Assembly: GCA_930367205.1 (NCBI GenBank)
Contig: OV884011.1
Location: forward strand, 119,905,866-119,969,865
DNA: 64,000 nt
From: Acanthosoma haemorrhoidale
Lineage: Eukaryota > Arthropoda > Insecta > Hemiptera > Acanthosomatidae
Direction of reading: 5' to 3'
The notes below the pieces were generated by a model. It saw nothing but the letters and a program-made list of their open reading frames with translations. It ran no database searches and had not been told where the DNA came from. The position numbers and the translations under genes were made by a program. Shown here piece by piece: positions 1 through 11,723 of this stretch (positions within the stretch are counted from its first letter, which is position 1; every line of letters starts with the position of its first letter).

Positions 1-3000
1 CATAGGGTTAGGTAGCCTGTGGTGCGCGTATTCCGGTGCAATCGGATTGTTGCACAGGTCAGCGCACCTTGAGTAATACTGTTTTTTGTTCTTTATTTTT
101 CAAAACACTCCAATCAACACACTCCAAAGAAAACAAAATAAAATAAAAACTTTTACTTAAATCTACTTATCCTTACTAGCTATTTTTTTTTTATTTATTT
201 TTTTTTTTTGAATTCCTGCTGGGAATCCCCCCCCCCTTATTCGCCACGCTCCTCCATTAAATGTGTTCAAAACCAGGTTATTTACATATTTCATAAATAA
301 TATACTTGCGTATTTTTAAAATCTGATTTGTAACTCTAGATGCGTAGACATTTACGTATCTACGTGTGAATGAATACCCATTTATGAATAGTGAGTGCAT
401 TAGTGTAGATATGTTATTTTTTTTTTTAGATATTTCATGATTTTTTTTCATTTTGTGATTATTTACATTAATTCAGTTTATGTCTTTAATTCTCGAAGAA
501 TGTACAAATATTTTTTTGTTTGCTCGTCACATTGTAAATTTTAGCAGGAAAGAGACTGTCAAAAGAGCGGGATCTCATCGATAAATGAACTTTGATTAAA
601 AAAAAATTAAATAATTTTTAATAACCTTGTTATTAAGGAACATATTCATAAAAAACAATAACTTTGACATTTATTTATTAATTCAGCCATTTACTGTATT
701 CGTGGATAAGGTAACCTAGGGAAACATGACATATAAATCCCCCAGAGGGTTAAAGGGAAAGGAGCCAGCCGGCGAGTGGCGATAAATAAATAGCCAGGAA
801 GACGCTAAAAGAAGAAGAAGAAGAAGAAGTAGAGAAAAGTGAGGAGCCACTTAGACAGCACTTAGCGCTGATGAAATCGTGAGGTTTCGACTTGTAACAG
901 TAGAGCACCAGGTAGTGGGAGAGCACTTAGCGAGCGTGGATCGACCAAGCGCTGGCGGCTCTTCCTAGATACTTAATTTGTAAAGTTACACTCTCCCAGC
1001 CCAATGTCAGCCTGTCTGATCGTTTTAGCAAATGTTGAGAAATCGAAAATGACCTAAAATGCTGGCTGGATAACGGAAGTTGGTCAATGAAGAAAGTGGA
1101 AGAATGGCATCACACAGCACTTCCATAGCTGAGGATCGTCAGCAGGTTGACATATGCAGCCATAGGTGAAAATTCCATCCACTTTAAAAATTCGATGTAG
1201 CGTTAATGTTAATTAAATTTGAAAAATTGAAAATAGAAACATTAGGGATCAAGGGGAAATAAAAACAAATAATTAAAAAAAAAATGTTTTGCTAAATTAA
1301 TTAATGAGCGATACACATTAATAAAAAAAATTACTGTCATAATATATATGTTAATACTCAAGGACTAGCTCCTATTCATCTTCACGCATAATTATTCCAA
1401 ATATGCTATAATCACTGTGGCTCCACCTCAGCCTACGTATTAGGCTGTTTGGGTTGTTTGAAAAGTCGAGTTTGCCGGCCAGATTTCCTTTGCTTTACAA
1501 GATCCAAAAAGAACCATTTTCAACGTGTTCAATCTGCCAATGCTCCTGTCCTATAGCCCCCTCCTTACTTAAACCCTCGGTTTCCTTTTTATATCACCTA
1601 AAACATATATTCCTAATATATAATATGTATGTACCAAGAAAAGGTACATGGTCTCAGATTTAGTGTCACCTATAAAACAAAGATGTATGGGAGTTACAAC
1701 ACCTCTTTCATTTTCCATGTTAAAACCTTAGATTTTGTCTTAGATGAGACGAATAAATTGGTCATTTTGTGGATTTCTTAATCAATTCACATAAAATTCT
1801 TTGAAATAAGCGGCGATTCACAAAAGTATTTACAAAACAGGATCGTTTAGACATCATTTTATCTTGTGTAATTTTTTCACTCTAACTTCCTCTAAGGTGT
1901 ACTATGCTTACAAAGAATCCTGTTGATTTCAGGTAGGACATTGTAAGTTTCCACACGACTGTCTTCTACAACTACCTATGAACCCTGCGTCTTTATCAGA
2001 ACAGTCTACTACAGTATGTGCTACTATAAGAGATAAGCAACACAAAATAGAACCCCAACTGAAGTTATGAGAACGTAAATATAAGGATAACTAAAAGTAA
2101 TTATAGCTTCGCTTGCAGTGCAAATACGCCTAAGAGGTAGGACGTTTTAACAAATTATTTAAAAAATAAAGGTGTTAGGAAAAAGCTAAAGTTCTAACAA
2201 ATAACGAAAATACGTTTAAGATATTTTTTTGAAGGTTGAATGATTCAAATAACTTGAGTGGGTAAACGATGAGATTTTTTGCTTAAAAGGTGTTCATGTT
2301 TTAATTATATTGTTTATCACAGCCTGTCAATACTCTTTAAAAACCTTTTTTAATTTATAAAACCTTTGTTACTGTTCTGTTGGATGTTACAGTTCTAACT
2401 TTAGATTTCCAGACGGTAACTTATAACTGTTTTTAAGAACTATGATAACTTTATGTTTAGAAAAGCGTGACCTCAAGCACATATTTTAACGTTGCTTACT
2501 TGATAAGTAGTGATGCATTGGCTGATATTTCAATCATGAAAACAAAGAACTATATTTAAAGTGTCAGCTTGTAAATGTCGCTGTGAATGAAATGAAACCC
2601 TGGACGAATAGGAATTGGCTCAGGATAGGAGAAGTCATCCCTGTTGTTATGTGAGAAAGTTAAGGGGACTGAGCCACCTGTTCATCCCTGCAGCTCCTCT
2701 CTTCCAGGTATATTTCCATAGGAAACTAGTTTTTCCACGCCCTACATTTATTCACACAAGGATAAAACGTCCCCTTCTAAAGGCCTCAGGGATTGAACAA
2801 CTTTGCAATAGAATCGCCTCACCTTTTCACCCTTTAAATAAAAATATTTAATTCAGTGCAAAGGGATTTTGGAAAGCATTAAAATAGATGCTGTTTACGA
2901 ATAGAAGATCTTTTTTCGAAATAGGCTGAGACAAATTTATTATTTAGTTGGAGTAATTATTTCTGTTGTGTTGGATTTAGGAACAATTGCACATATACAT

Positions 3001-3780
3001 TGAGCTACTGACTTCCACGGACATGATAAGTATGATATATTATTGTCACATCAATAAAATTAAATACCCAAGTTTTCTATATTATTATTCTAAAAAAATA
3101 GACCAGTTGATATCATAGTTCAAAACTCCAATATGGAACTGATCCAGAAATACATAGTTATTAAGAAACAGTAGTTGTACACTATACCTGGCCGAGAGCA
3201 ATGACTTATTTTTATGACGGTTGTGGTACATGCAAGGAAAACTGCAGTAGGGCCAGACAACTTAGTTTGTCTAAAATACACCAAAGCAACATGCCGGGCC
3301 CTCTCAGTACAACTAAAATTGTGTCTTTCTTAGAGTTGGTTTCAGACATCTAAGTGTGTCTAATCCTCTTCAATACAAATATTCTTGCTACGTAAACAAC
3401 CTTCTATCCTATGAACCCCCCCCCTTGGAGATTGAGCTATAGCGTTAGTTAATTGAACTAATTTTACATTGTCGTATCGCTTTATTTCACATTAAAAACT
3501 AGAGAGCGTGGACACATAAAATGTCGAAACTTTGTCCCTTAATAAATTTGATGAATTCTAATTCAACCTAAGCCTTTCAACAAACTCTTCAACTCATTTA
3601 GCAATTATTAAATATTGTCTAGGCATGTATATAATAATAACATGTACTAGTACTTAATTGTTATTAAATGATTTTGACCTGCTACGAAACTGTTTCTTGT
3701 GGTTGAATGCGAACTTATCCAGCTTTAAATATCAGTGAGAAAACTCCGGGTTTAATTCCTTTTGTGTTTTTTTATGAATT
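1..3780. other. Intergenic AT-rich DNA, no gene seen
   Basis: No open frame here looks like a real gene. The few frames of 60-80 codons are AT-driven, have low-complexity composition and resemble no family I know. The stretch holds poly-A/poly-T runs, a short C run near 3,416-3,424 and a small (GAA)n tract at 811-829. Confidence 0.6.
811..829 (+). repeat. (GAA)6 microsatellite
   Basis: Six consecutive GAA units are read directly. They lie in a purine-rich stretch that continues with further AGAG bases. Confidence 0.9.
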
Positions 3781-3862
3781 GCCTGAAATTCAAGTTATAA
3801 TTGAAGTTGAAGTTACAATTCAAGAAATAGTCATAGTTTAGTTTTTCTGTTCGATCAGTCTT

Positions 3863-4500
3863 TTATTTTATTTTTTTTGTCTTTACAAAGTCCTTTATTA
3901 GGCGTCTATCATCATGATATTTTTTAACATATTGTTCTTTTATTGATATTTGTTGGTTAATTTGTTTGGTTATACCAAACGTTATCTCGTCAGGAGTCAT
4001 ACTTAGTTTTTCACTTAAGGTGTTGTTGTATGCAATAGTTGCTAAAGAAACTTTGTTTGTTAGCATCTTATTAGTTAATTATCGATTATTTAAAGTCCTT
4101 AAATATTCGATTAATGTGCTGTGTGCATGATTCAAAAGTCCTAAAGAAATATTAGGTGGTACATCCATTGTTTCTATTCCATTCATTTCAAGGAACTTAG
4201 TAACTAATTTATTTTCATACTCTCTTCCGTTCTACATTCGTATAGAATTTGGTGTAATGTTCTAAGTATTCTTTTATAACATATGTCACTACTTGTTATA
4301 CTTTTCACGGTTCGTGTGAATTTTTTTTGAAAAAGTATCAACTATAGTGATTATGCATTGTCTTTCGTAATGTAAAGTATTAATCATTAAATCTTCAAAA
4401 GGTTTTTCTGGTGCAGGTGTTACCATAAATTTAGCTTTAATTGGTTTCCTCTCCTACTTAGTTTTTCTACATATTATGCATTTGTTAATATAATCTGTAA
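3863..4500 (-). pseudogene. Integrase core and C-terminus, relict
   Basis: After the CIIC half of the zinc finger, the minus strand reads through interrupted frames with an integrase-like IITIVDTFSKK block. A NGREYENKLVTKFLEMNGIE block follows (about 4,225-4,165), where a functional enzyme would have an Asp-Asn-Gly; here the Asp position is a stop. The final open piece (4,066-3,863, 67 codons) contains AYNNTLSEKLSMTPDEITFG. That matches the conserved hydrophobic/TP-E-LFG segment at the end of gypsy integrase cores. The expected first catalytic Asp reads as Asn. The enzyme would catalyse strand transfer of element DNA, but this copy cannot. Confidence 0.65.
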
Positions 4501-4537
4501 TAATTTCTTTCATAGAGGGGAAATAATATTGTTTTCT

Positions 4538-5425
4538 TCATTTGTCATAAGTCTCAGTTGTTCTTCGGTGTGAGATCTTTCCTGTGTGATGATAATTGGA
4601 AATAATCTCGTTTTGGTTGTCCTTGTCTGTTACATTTAGTACATGATTTTTATATATTTTTATCTTAACAGTAGGGTATTTTTTCTGTATAATTCTTGAT
4701 AAAGTATTGAACTGTTCGTCATAACAAGTAGTCATTACATTGAGTTTTGATTCACAATAAATTCCATAAAGATTTTTTGGGTGTATAATTTGTTATAATA
4801 TTTGGTCTAATTCTTCCTCATTATTGAATGAAATGTCATATCTTCTGTTATGAAACGGTTTGGTAAATTTTACGTTTTTATGTCCTCTGGTTATTATAAT
4901 TTGGTGTTCAACATTGATCGCTTTGTCGTCAGGGGCTATAAAAAATTGTTCGTTACTAGAGGTTTGGTCTTGGGAGTCTTGATGTGTAGCTACTACACTA
5001 ATTTCTTCTTCCATGGCTTCTGGGTTAAGTTCTTGTAATATTTGGTTCTATTCTTCTATGGCGTTAGGTGTTGCTTCTATTAATCTGTCTGTGTCTTCTT
5101 TTGCTTTTATATCGTCAAGTCCTACAGAGGTTATGTCATGTGATGATTTTATTTTATTATCCTTAGTTGTATGTTCATGTCTTGCATGAGCTTCTAGTTC
5201 TTTTTTATTCTTTATTAAATATAATTCATTACATATTACATGACCATTATTAATTATACCATTTACTTTATTCATTTGAATTTCATTACTCGTTCCTAAT
5301 TTAATGCCTTTTTCCATAATGTCTATTAACAACTGTGCAAGTTTGTCCTTCAAGTCTTTAACTCTCTGTTTCAATGTTTCGTTCTCTTGTTCTAGTGGGC
5401 AAAGTTCGTCTTCTAAGTGGTGCAC
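4538..5425 (-). pseudogene. gag-pol junction and pre-integrase region, relict
   Basis: The minus-strand stretches 5,425-5,048, 5,014-4,793 and 4,735-4,538 are in similar style and separated by single stops. The first begins with a heptad-like, coiled-coil-forming segment (LEQENETLKQRVKDLKDKL). The last ends with the start of an integrase zinc finger (NYHHTGKISHRRTTETY), matching the H-H half of the HHCC finger in gypsy integrases. A Cys-Ile-Ile-Cys pair follows at about 4,480-4,460. The intervening text resembles the linker between RNase H and integrase. RT and RNase H themselves are missing. The assignment of the first segment is uncertain. Confidence 0.55.
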
Positions 5426-5810
5426 TTCGTTATTCCAACAGTTCGCATTGACACGGTGTTTTGTGAATGTGGATTGAAGGGTGATGGGAATGGTGTTTGT
5501 TGAGGTCTTTGAAAGTTAAACCGATGTTCATTATTTCTAATGTTCTGACAGGGTTCATAACGTTGCTGATAGTTATTGCTGTGTTGAAAGTTATTGTTTT
5601 GTTGAAAATTATGTCTATAGTTATTTTGGTAATTATTGCGATGTTGAAAGTCATTATTTTGTTGAAAAGTATGTCTATAATTATTTTGGTACTGTCGGGG
5701 TTGAAATTGTGGCCCATTATAGTCATTTCTCCTATAATTTGTCTGAAGTTTTGTCTAGGTCGGATTTGTTGACTTCTGTTAGTGTTTCCTTGAGGATACA
5801 TGTCTTCCAT
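5420..5810 (-). pseudogene. gag C-terminal Asn/Gln-rich tandem-repeat region
   Basis: In the frame that ends near 5,420 on the minus strand, the sequence consists of Asn/Gln/His/Phe-rich repeats. Units of the type NNYRHxFQQNNDFQH occur at least twice, followed by an Arg/Gln/Pro-rich stretch. This resembles the basic, disordered, nucleic-acid-binding tail of insect gypsy-family Gag, which often replaces zinc knuckles. The 126-codon frame in another phase is a shadow of this region. A frame change is needed to join it to the upstream gag, so it is relict. Confidence 0.6.
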
Positions 5811-6061
5811 TATAATCCTACAGTTTTCATTTGTATCAGGTCGTTAATAATCAGATGGTTGAGTGCGTCCATAAGTCTTGGTGGTAAATTTCTAAGAACG
5901 TCGTCTACAATTAGTAACTTTTTCCTGATAATATTTCTTGTTCTTTATTATAGTTAGAGGTGTCGATCATTATACGGTTCTGAATTAGAATTTGAAGTGG
6001 GATAATTCCGTTAATAAAGTCAATTGGGTGTTCGTTTCTGTACATATGAATCCGAGAGATT

Positions 6062-6415
6062 TCATGTTGTAGGTGTGATGTGATTTACTAAATGTAATTT
6101 TAAGTCATTTATTGATAGGAAATCTCCATGCAAGCATAATTGTTGCGCGTCACCAGTGAGTCTAGAAAAAGCTATTTTTACGAGTCTTTGTTTGCTCTGT
6201 ATTCTGTTAGCGATTGTTTCGTTACATACAGTTGAATATAGTTTTTCTAGTGGTTTAATGAATATTATTAAATTAGTTGGATCACCATTATAGTGTGGAA
6301 GGTGTCCATAGTCTTCTTTAGTCATATGATAGTTGTTAAGAGCCATTTCTAATTCGTTAATGTGTCTGTTTCTATCCAAATTATCTCTTATACCTGTTCT
6401 TGTCATAAAAAACAA
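6062..6415 (-). pseudogene. gag capsid-domain fragment of gypsy-like element
   Basis: This is a 117-residue open stretch on the minus strand. It has the gypsy-type capsid signatures HYNGDPTNLIIFI (about residues 41-53), then ANRIQSKQRLVKIAFSRL and GDAQQL, followed by a segment ending LKLHLVNHI. In related elements this region forms the capsid N-terminal domain that packages element RNA. It ends at a stop. Sequence of the same character continues through further stops to 5,810, so gag is broken. The position, just downstream of the LTR and leader, supports the call. Confidence 0.7.
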
Positions 6416-6966
6416 ATTTATATAAAATTACACTGTATGCGAAAATAATACCTTAAAGCCATTTTTTATTGCTGTTAACGAAGCCTTTCGTGTTGTCTAT
6501 ATTATATTTATTGTATCTGTATAACCAGCATAAATCGTTGAAACGGACCTTCAAGTGAACAGTCCTAGGCTCTGTTAATATTTCCTCGAGCCTTCATAGC
6601 CTGTCCGTCAGAGTGGTAGCCGAACAATCCCAGATCCTGTTATCTAAGCAATCTTATAATTCAGGAATTACTCACAGATGCAGAGAATATTTCTTCGGAT
6701 CTTCTCGGGTTGATGACAAACTTCTCTTCTGACTTAAAGTTCGCAGGTCCCAAGTGAATGATGTCTTCAATGAAGTCCAGATTTCTTTATTTCTTTAGGT
6801 GATTACCTGGTGAGAATCTATTGAAATAGATCAGTACCTAATATCGGTGAAGTCCTGTCCTGTGGGGTATCTTTCCAGAAAAATACTTCTCACGCTATTG
6901 GAGTGGTCTCACTGTCCGTTGCCAAATGAGGGATCTCTAGATAGTGGACGTAAATTTACTGAGTCA

Positions 6967-6986
6967 GGTGCCTGTTCAGGGCGCCA
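6967..6986 (-). promoter_or_regulatory. Primer-binding site (tRNA-Lys type)
   Basis: The minus strand reads TGGCGCCCTGAACAGG immediately after the LTR end. This resembles the tRNA-Lys primer site TGGCGCCCGAACAGG with one extra base. It marks where reverse transcription of this element would have been primed. Confidence 0.7.
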
Positions 6987-7333
6987 GTTAAATAACCTTT
7001 GTTGAGGAGAGTCTTTTAAAAGAAAATAAAGAAAAGCTTTATTATGAAGTACAACCAAAACACTGGTATATACAAATATTAAGAGTTAGGTTACTACATA
7101 CTACTGGGTGGAATGTGTGGGAACATGTGTCTGGGAACAAGTGGGGTCTGGGGCTAAAGCTGAGGTTAGTTCTGGGAATTGGAAGGGAGGTCTTGAAGGG
7201 ATGTGGTTACTTACTTAAAAGTATCAGTGACTTCCATGAAGTCACGAGGCAGGTATACACTAGAAAGGGTTCGCTTCTACTATTAGCATTATATATAATA
7301 TTAGCATTACAATATTTTTAGCATTACATAACT
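6986..7333 (-). repeat. 5' LTR of the gypsy-like element (~348 bp)
   Basis: On the minus strand the LTR starts AGTTATGTAATG (at 7,333) and ends GGTTATTTAACT (at 6,986), giving the AGTTA/TAACT inverted ends seen in insect errantivirus LTRs. A TATATAA box lies at about 7,285-7,296 and an AATAAA signal at 7,043-7,038, in the order expected for U3 then R. The primer-binding site follows directly, which fixes the inner edge. The outer edge is less certain. Confidence 0.7.
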
Positions 7334-8546
7334 GTCGATATTGAAGACAATTTAGTGATATTTATCATGAGACATTTTTTTTTGCTAACATTATTTGTTT
7401 CCATTTGTTGTTGTAGGTCTGTAGCCCTCCAGGTGGGAGCATTTTTACCGCACCTCGGGGTACTGTAAAGCAGCAGCTATCTATTCAATATTGTTTTACA
7501 GCGCTCCACTGGTAGTTCAGACAAACCATTAGAATGATTCTCTTTATTCTTGGTTTTATATGATATTATCCACATCAATTGTACAAAAGTGAGGAACCGA
7601 TAAAAAAAAAATGCCATCCATAACTTAGTGAGGAGTAGATGTGTATAGATAATTTTTGAAATCAGGTGGCTTTACATCGATTTCTCGCACAAGTCAAGCA
7701 CTTGAAAAGTGGAAAGTTATTTCCGAAGTTATCTTAAGTATTTTGCCAGATCTCTTTTCAAGAACCAGTCGAGATAAAAACACGGAAATTGAAGGAAGCT
7801 GTAGGGATATGAAAGGCTAAATCAGTGGATTCTCATTAATGGAAGAGGCATCTCTCGGACGAGATCAGTTCGTTAAGCGTGGTCGGTTGGTGAGGGGGGG
7901 GGGAGCGGAATCTGATACTCAATGATAACATAGTCTCCTAATAAAAACATTCATTAGTCAGTGGAAAAAAAAACTCTCTGAGCCATACCTGTTTTAAACA
8001 GGTGGAGTTGCAGGGATTTTATCATATTTGGATTAGTTATATGCTTAATAATTGGTAAATAAGCCCTCAGGAAGGGTCCAAATTTCTAAGGTAGCATTAA
8101 CAAAAATAATAAGCATTTAGGTGTCATTCTATATCATTAAAATAAAATTGATTCGCATTGGAGAAGTAAGCTATGGACATAGAAGTGTTTCAATGGAAAA
8201 TAATAGATTTCCATTAGACTTCCAAGAAAATCATTTATTCAAAAAAAATCTTGCTGATCCTTGAATTAGTATACTCTTTATTTATTTTTGGAAACTTGTT
8301 ACATTTTGTTTACGTTGTTTATGAACTTTATTTTTTCTAATACTAGTTTTTAATTTAATTAACGAATTCGGTCATTGGGAAACCTCTTTTCAGAACCATA
8401 ACTACATAGCTAACAAATGTATTGAACAAAAAAACTGGAACAACATTAAACCCCACAATAAAAAAGTATAGCCTTAATTTAATACCATCTCAGTTTACGT
8501 GGAATTCAACCGCATTGTTTTAAACTTAAAAAAAAAAACGTTTCTA
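7334..8546. other. Intergenic DNA, no gene seen
   Basis: This is AT-rich sequence with a G run near 7,895-7,907. No convincing open frame or repeat partner was recognised inside the window. Confidence 0.5.
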
Positions 8547-8558
8547 AAGTAAAACTGA

Positions 8559-9088
8559 CCCCGCTATTTACCCACTTGACTGACAATACAGCCAAATGTC
8601 TCCAACACTTCCAGAATGGAATCATGCGAAAAGTGGTCCGACATACCTCTTTCGAGAGGTTGAAGAACGCTGACCTGCACCCGTTGCTTGGTGTGCCGTC
8701 GGTGGGTGAGTTCATCCGCCGGAGACACATTAAGTTTTTTGACTCGTTGCAGCACCTGACAAATCCAGTGTTTAACACTATGACCCCACCACCCCTCCCG
8801 CATCGATGGCAACAGACTGTCGGGGAAAAATTAGGATAAGAATTAGTATGTAAGTTGGTTTTAAGGTTGATCAAAAAGGTGAGCCCCATCACCTTGTTGG
8901 TCAGTTCAGTCAAGTCATGTAGAATGTATATCATTATACTTGTTTATTCATTATATAATTTCTATAAAATAACAAAACCTGTATATAATGTAGTGATGCT
9001 ACAGGAAATACAAAATTATTTGTAAATGGATTCGCCAGAGGATCTATAATTATATATGATTGTCTGTAAATTTGAAGGGGCTATGAAG

Positions 9089-9122
<34 letters not shown>
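8559..9122 (+). mobile_element. 5'-truncated non-LTR retrotransposon with poly-A tail
   Basis: The unit ends in a poly-A run (about 9,089-9,120). It is flanked by the perfect 12-bp direct repeat AAGTAAAACTGA (8,547-8,558 and 9,123-9,134), a target-site duplication. It contains the last ~87 codons of an ORF2-like protein and a 3' UTR. The same 3' UTR appears in reverse at 49,186-49,424. The intact duplication suggests a fairly recent, L1-style 5'-truncated insertion. Confidence 0.85.
8576..8839 (+). pseudogene. C-terminal end of a LINE ORF2 (post-RT region)
   Basis: An 87-codon frame without a proper start contains CLQHFQNGIMRKVV followed by LHPLLGVPSVGEFIRR and a His-rich helix. This matches the conserved region after the reverse transcriptase of Jockey/CR1-type ORF2 proteins (pattern: QNK.LR...., DL.IP.V...I). 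It ends at a TAA at 8,837-8,839, and the 3' UTR follows. It is the tail of a replication protein left by 5' truncation. The minus-strand frames over the same bases are shadows. Confidence 0.7.
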
Positions 9123-9124
<2 letters not shown>

Positions 9125-9134
9125 GTAAAACTGA

Positions 9135-10789
9135 ATTATTAAAGATTTTGATATCTTCATTAGTTATATGTAGTCTACTTTGAGTCTTTAGTGAGCAATA
9201 CATAGAAAAAATAATGACAACTGTCGATGAAATAATGATCAACACTTAAGCAGCATTGGAATGGGTGCGAGGTTGCTGCTAAAGTAAGCGATCGAAGGAT
9301 TAATTTTGCAGTATTTCGTGGAACCAGAGCGAAGCAGCCTGTATACACAAGACTCGGAACACTGCTTTCAGCCAGCAGTAATTGTTATTGGTAGAGCTGT
9401 GGAACTGACAGAAGCAGGCGTCTGCAGTCGCTCCTGAGTGACAAGGACTGACAACCAGAATCACCTTGAATACACACAATTAAAACCCATTCACACCTTC
9501 TCGGCTACAATTATCAGAGCGGGTTATTGGAGTTCTCCCACTCTGTAAGTAAACATATCAAAATAATCTACCTACAATACCGCAACGTCTTATCCCTGCA
9601 AGTTTAATTAATGTTGGTATACCTGTATCCATTGATTAATTCGAAATCAATTATTTTCAATTGTGCTGCGGCTATTCGTGAAACTTAAGTGTTACCAACA
9701 AATATAATTGTAATAATATCATCCTGAAGTGGCGTTTGGGCTAGAAAAAAAAAAGGTAAATTTTAAATTTACTTCTTTAACAGCAAGAAAAGGAGTGGTA
9801 ACTAATCGCACCTATAGACGCACGGTGAGTAATTTTGAAATATGAAATTGAAGGTACAACAATATAAAAAAGTAAGAAGATGTAAAACTAATTCCCTTAC
9901 CTTAATATCCTACCTGTATAAATTAGTGGGTAGAAGGATATCAAAGAAGCAGAAAGTGGTTATCAAAGGAGGATCTGATACCACTCATCCTGCAAATCAC
10001 TTTAAACTAAACAATAATGTCTAATTTGTACTAAGAGATGTTGGTTTAGTGAGCTCGAAGTTAATTCAAACCAAAAAAGGATGCCGGGGGATAAAAATTC
10101 ATATAGTGCCAAAAAAATATACCACCCGTGTACTTGGCGGGACCTTGAATATTCCTATCGGCTAGAAATGAAAGGTCCACTAATAACTTAAACTGCTTGT
10201 ACTGGATAGATTAAGTTTGTTTCTGAATCTCATGACAATATTTATGACTGTGGCGTAAACAGCTTTTATAAACCTTACTGGTCCACAATAGGTGCAGCAC
10301 ATATTACATATTATTTATCAGGGTTTTGAGATCTTTAATTTAAAACACAGCACAATATATATCTTTTTTTTATTTTATTACTAAGTAACCTCACCTATCC
10401 AAAACTAAGCGCTAGTGCTGGATGGAGGATATAAACGAATGAAGGAAAATGCACCCATAATACTTTCACCCTGGTCAGTCTGTTGCTTCGCCTCTGCTCA
10501 TGTCAGACACAGTGGACTCCACCTTGAAAAAAGATTAATCTAGAACCCTCATAAGACACTTAAGAAACAGCAACTCCACAGATGGTTTGGACATCTGCAT
10601 AGAATACCCAACAGCAGCTATTTCCTGGGCTGCTAGAACAAAGCGCCACCGCATACTGGGATCTCATTGAGTACAATAACGAGGCAGATGATTGGGGATA
10701 GCAACCTTAGATCGTGGCCTGTAAATCATTCTCCCTAAGACTCTCAAACTGATGACTTGCGGCTGCACGGATGTTCAAGACTTGGCCTT
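9135..10789. other. Intergenic DNA, no gene seen
   Basis: No supported gene. The 60-codon frame at 9,842 is Lys/Arg-rich and has no recognisable motif. The part from about 10,460 may already be repeat DNA linked to the LTR-like copy that starts near 10,790. Confidence 0.45.
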
Positions 10790-11275
10790 CTCATTTATGA
10801 AAACCTCTGGACCTCTTTCTTCCTAACCTCGCTATGTTTTAGTCCGGCCTTGTCAGACCCCACATTCTTCTAGTGGGATTCTCTGTCTTCGCCTCGCTAA
10901 AACTCTAGCAGCTCCTTGGGAGAGACCTCTCCCTAGTGGACAACGGTTGTCGTGGCCTTTCAAATTTAACGAGAATTGTCTCCCACGGCAATACAGTCTG
11001 CCTCTCTCCGGTTCACACTCGCCTTTGGGATCCGGACTGATTTCGCCTACCCTCAGATACCGAGTGTGAATTCGTGGTCATTCCAAGACCACGCTAACTA
11101 CCTGAACTACCTACCCTATAGCTCTTCTCCTGAACACAGTGCATTTTCGGGGCACATGCCTATCAAATATGGAGTCAGATTGTAGGACCGTCAGTAAACG
11201 ATTGTCCAGGTCATAGCCTAATTAACCCTCACTTCTTCACTAGGGCTAGGGTAACTAGGCACCCCCCTCGTGACG
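10790..11275 (+). repeat. Solo-LTR-like repeat, family A, copy 1
   Basis: This block is relatively GC-rich and matches the reverse complement of 46,215-46,800 over several hundred bases. One shared landmark is the sequence around CTCCTTGGGAGAGACCTCTCC; another is the Gly/Pro-codon-like stretch with GGATCC. Its right end shares a landmark with family B: CTTCTCCTGAACACAGTG, then GGGGCACATGCCTATCAA and TGGAGTCAG. Only an LTR-sized unit is present and no internal coding region was seen. I infer a solo LTR of an unclassified LTR element. Confidence 0.55.
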
Positions 11276-11723
11276 ACCCAACACATCCCTATCTTTGTTT
11301 TTTGTTGAGCTCCTCTTGCGGACACAGATGAAAAGTGGTTGATTTGTCCTTCCCTAGCCAGTTACTCCCTAGCCTGAATAAAATTAGTTGGGTTTAATTT
11401 ATTTTGCCAATATTCACTATTAAAACAGCAAACAAATCATCAATATGGCAAGTTAAGAAGTCTGCTATGAGAATGTTGAAGGTTGGAGAGGGGGTCCTTA
11501 TGACCTTTCATGGCAAATGTCTACCCTGAATCTCGTTCATTAAAGAAAAAATGTTCTCTCATCGCATATAATTGAATAGAGTTGTAGATTTGAGGAATAT
11601 GGCACCAAAAATATCTGAAGGCAAAGACAACAGGTAAAGTGGAAAGAAGCTGCCAGAAGGAGGGGAGAAAAAACCATTACTTAGTATTGGCTGCCTTGGA
11701 AGCCGAGAAGGAACGGAAGAAGT

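Larger units (their letters stand above)
3863..7333 (-). mobile_element. Decayed gypsy/errantivirus-like LTR retrotransposon
   Basis: Reading the minus strand there is an LTR (7,333 down to 6,986), a tRNA-Lys-like primer site (6,986-6,967), an untranslated leader, gag fragments (6,415-5,420), a pre-integrase region (5,425-4,740) and integrase fragments (4,735-3,863). This order matches Ty3/gypsy elements. The segment between gag and integrase is far too short for protease, reverse transcriptase and RNase H, and I see no FxDD-type motif there. That core therefore appears deleted. No 3' LTR was recognised below 3,863. Every frame is interrupted, so the copy is dead. Errantivirus-like is inferred from the AGTTA...TAACT LTR ends and the NQ-rich gag tail. 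Confidence 0.75.

Noticed and set aside
5497..5957. Plus-strand hydrophobic frames of 91 and 82 codons
   Set aside because: Antisense of the Asn/Gln-rich gag tail. AAT/CAA codons read backwards give Val/Ile/Leu-rich pseudo-membrane proteins.
9089..9120. Possible simple poly-A tract without meaning
   Set aside because: The flanking 12-bp duplication and upstream ORF2 tail show it is a retrotransposon tail.
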